Positions 5,280 through 5,295 of a stretch of DNA of 5,295 nucleotides are shown piece after piece (within the stretch, counting starts at the first letter, position 1; each line of letters begins with the position of its first letter). Source of the DNA: JAVKSL01 sp039583695 (GTDB taxonomy: Bacteria; Actinomycetota; Acidimicrobiia; Acidimicrobiales; JAJPHD01); the NCBI GenBank assembly GCA_039583695.1, contig JAVKSL010000139.1, positions 1-5,295 of the forward strand, written 5' to 3'. The position numbers and the translations under genes are program-made. Under the pieces are notes generated by a model. It saw only the letters and a program-made list of their open reading frames with translations. It was not told where the DNA came from and ran no database searches.

Positions 5280-5295
5280 GGACTATGTACCTGAA

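Noticed and set aside
4352..5295. A new defence or mobile system in the accessory end
   Set aside because: Everything identifiable is a RelB-type antitoxin, RelE pieces and an NmrA-like fragment; there are no direct-repeat arrays, integrase genes, tRNA or structured RNA signatures visible to me.

Overview
The window is GC-rich DNA with GTG starts, 4-bp start/stop overlaps and a RelBE pair of the actinobacterial type, so it most likely comes from an actinomycete or a relative. It has two parts: the tail of a carbohydrate (probably polyol) uptake and phosphorylation operon, and a downstream accessory patch made of toxin-antitoxin genes and broken gene pieces.

Positions 1-250 are the right end of an ISL3-like insertion sequence (last 74 codons of the transposase plus a probable terminal repeat). 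It abuts a sugar ABC permease that has lost its N-terminal part (224-775). A complete second permease (772-1617), a MalK/UgpC-type ATPase (1675-2757) and an FGGY-family kinase resembling xylulokinase (2814-4352) follow on the same strand. The permeases resemble the sorbitol/mannitol (Smo/Mtl) branch of CUT1 importers. The likely logic is uptake of a polyol, oxidation to a ketose by a dehydrogenase not seen here, then phosphorylation by the kinase. With the first permease truncated, the importer is probably dead or altered unless an intact copy exists elsewhere.

The 3' end of the kinase reads into the antisense strand of the first ~33 codons of an NmrA-like NAD(P)-binding protein gene. That fragment still has a strong ribosome binding site and its Rossmann glycine motif, which marks a recombination breakpoint near 4247-4272.

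From 4616 there is a RelB/Phd-type antitoxin, overlapping by 4 bp (GTGA) with a RelE-like toxin gene. The toxin frame is RelE-like only for its first ~58 codons. Its remaining 36 codons are the antisense of the 5' half of a second, diverged relE gene lying on the minus strand. Two relE halves are thus joined tail to tail near 5080, and neither keeps a RelE C-terminus. A promoter-like pair (TTGAGT, 18 bp, TACACT) just before an ATG at 5285 suggests a leaderless gene running off the window.

I found no new type of system. The unusual content is the three gene-breaking junctions (about 250, 4260 and 5080), above all the inverted relE-relE chimera.
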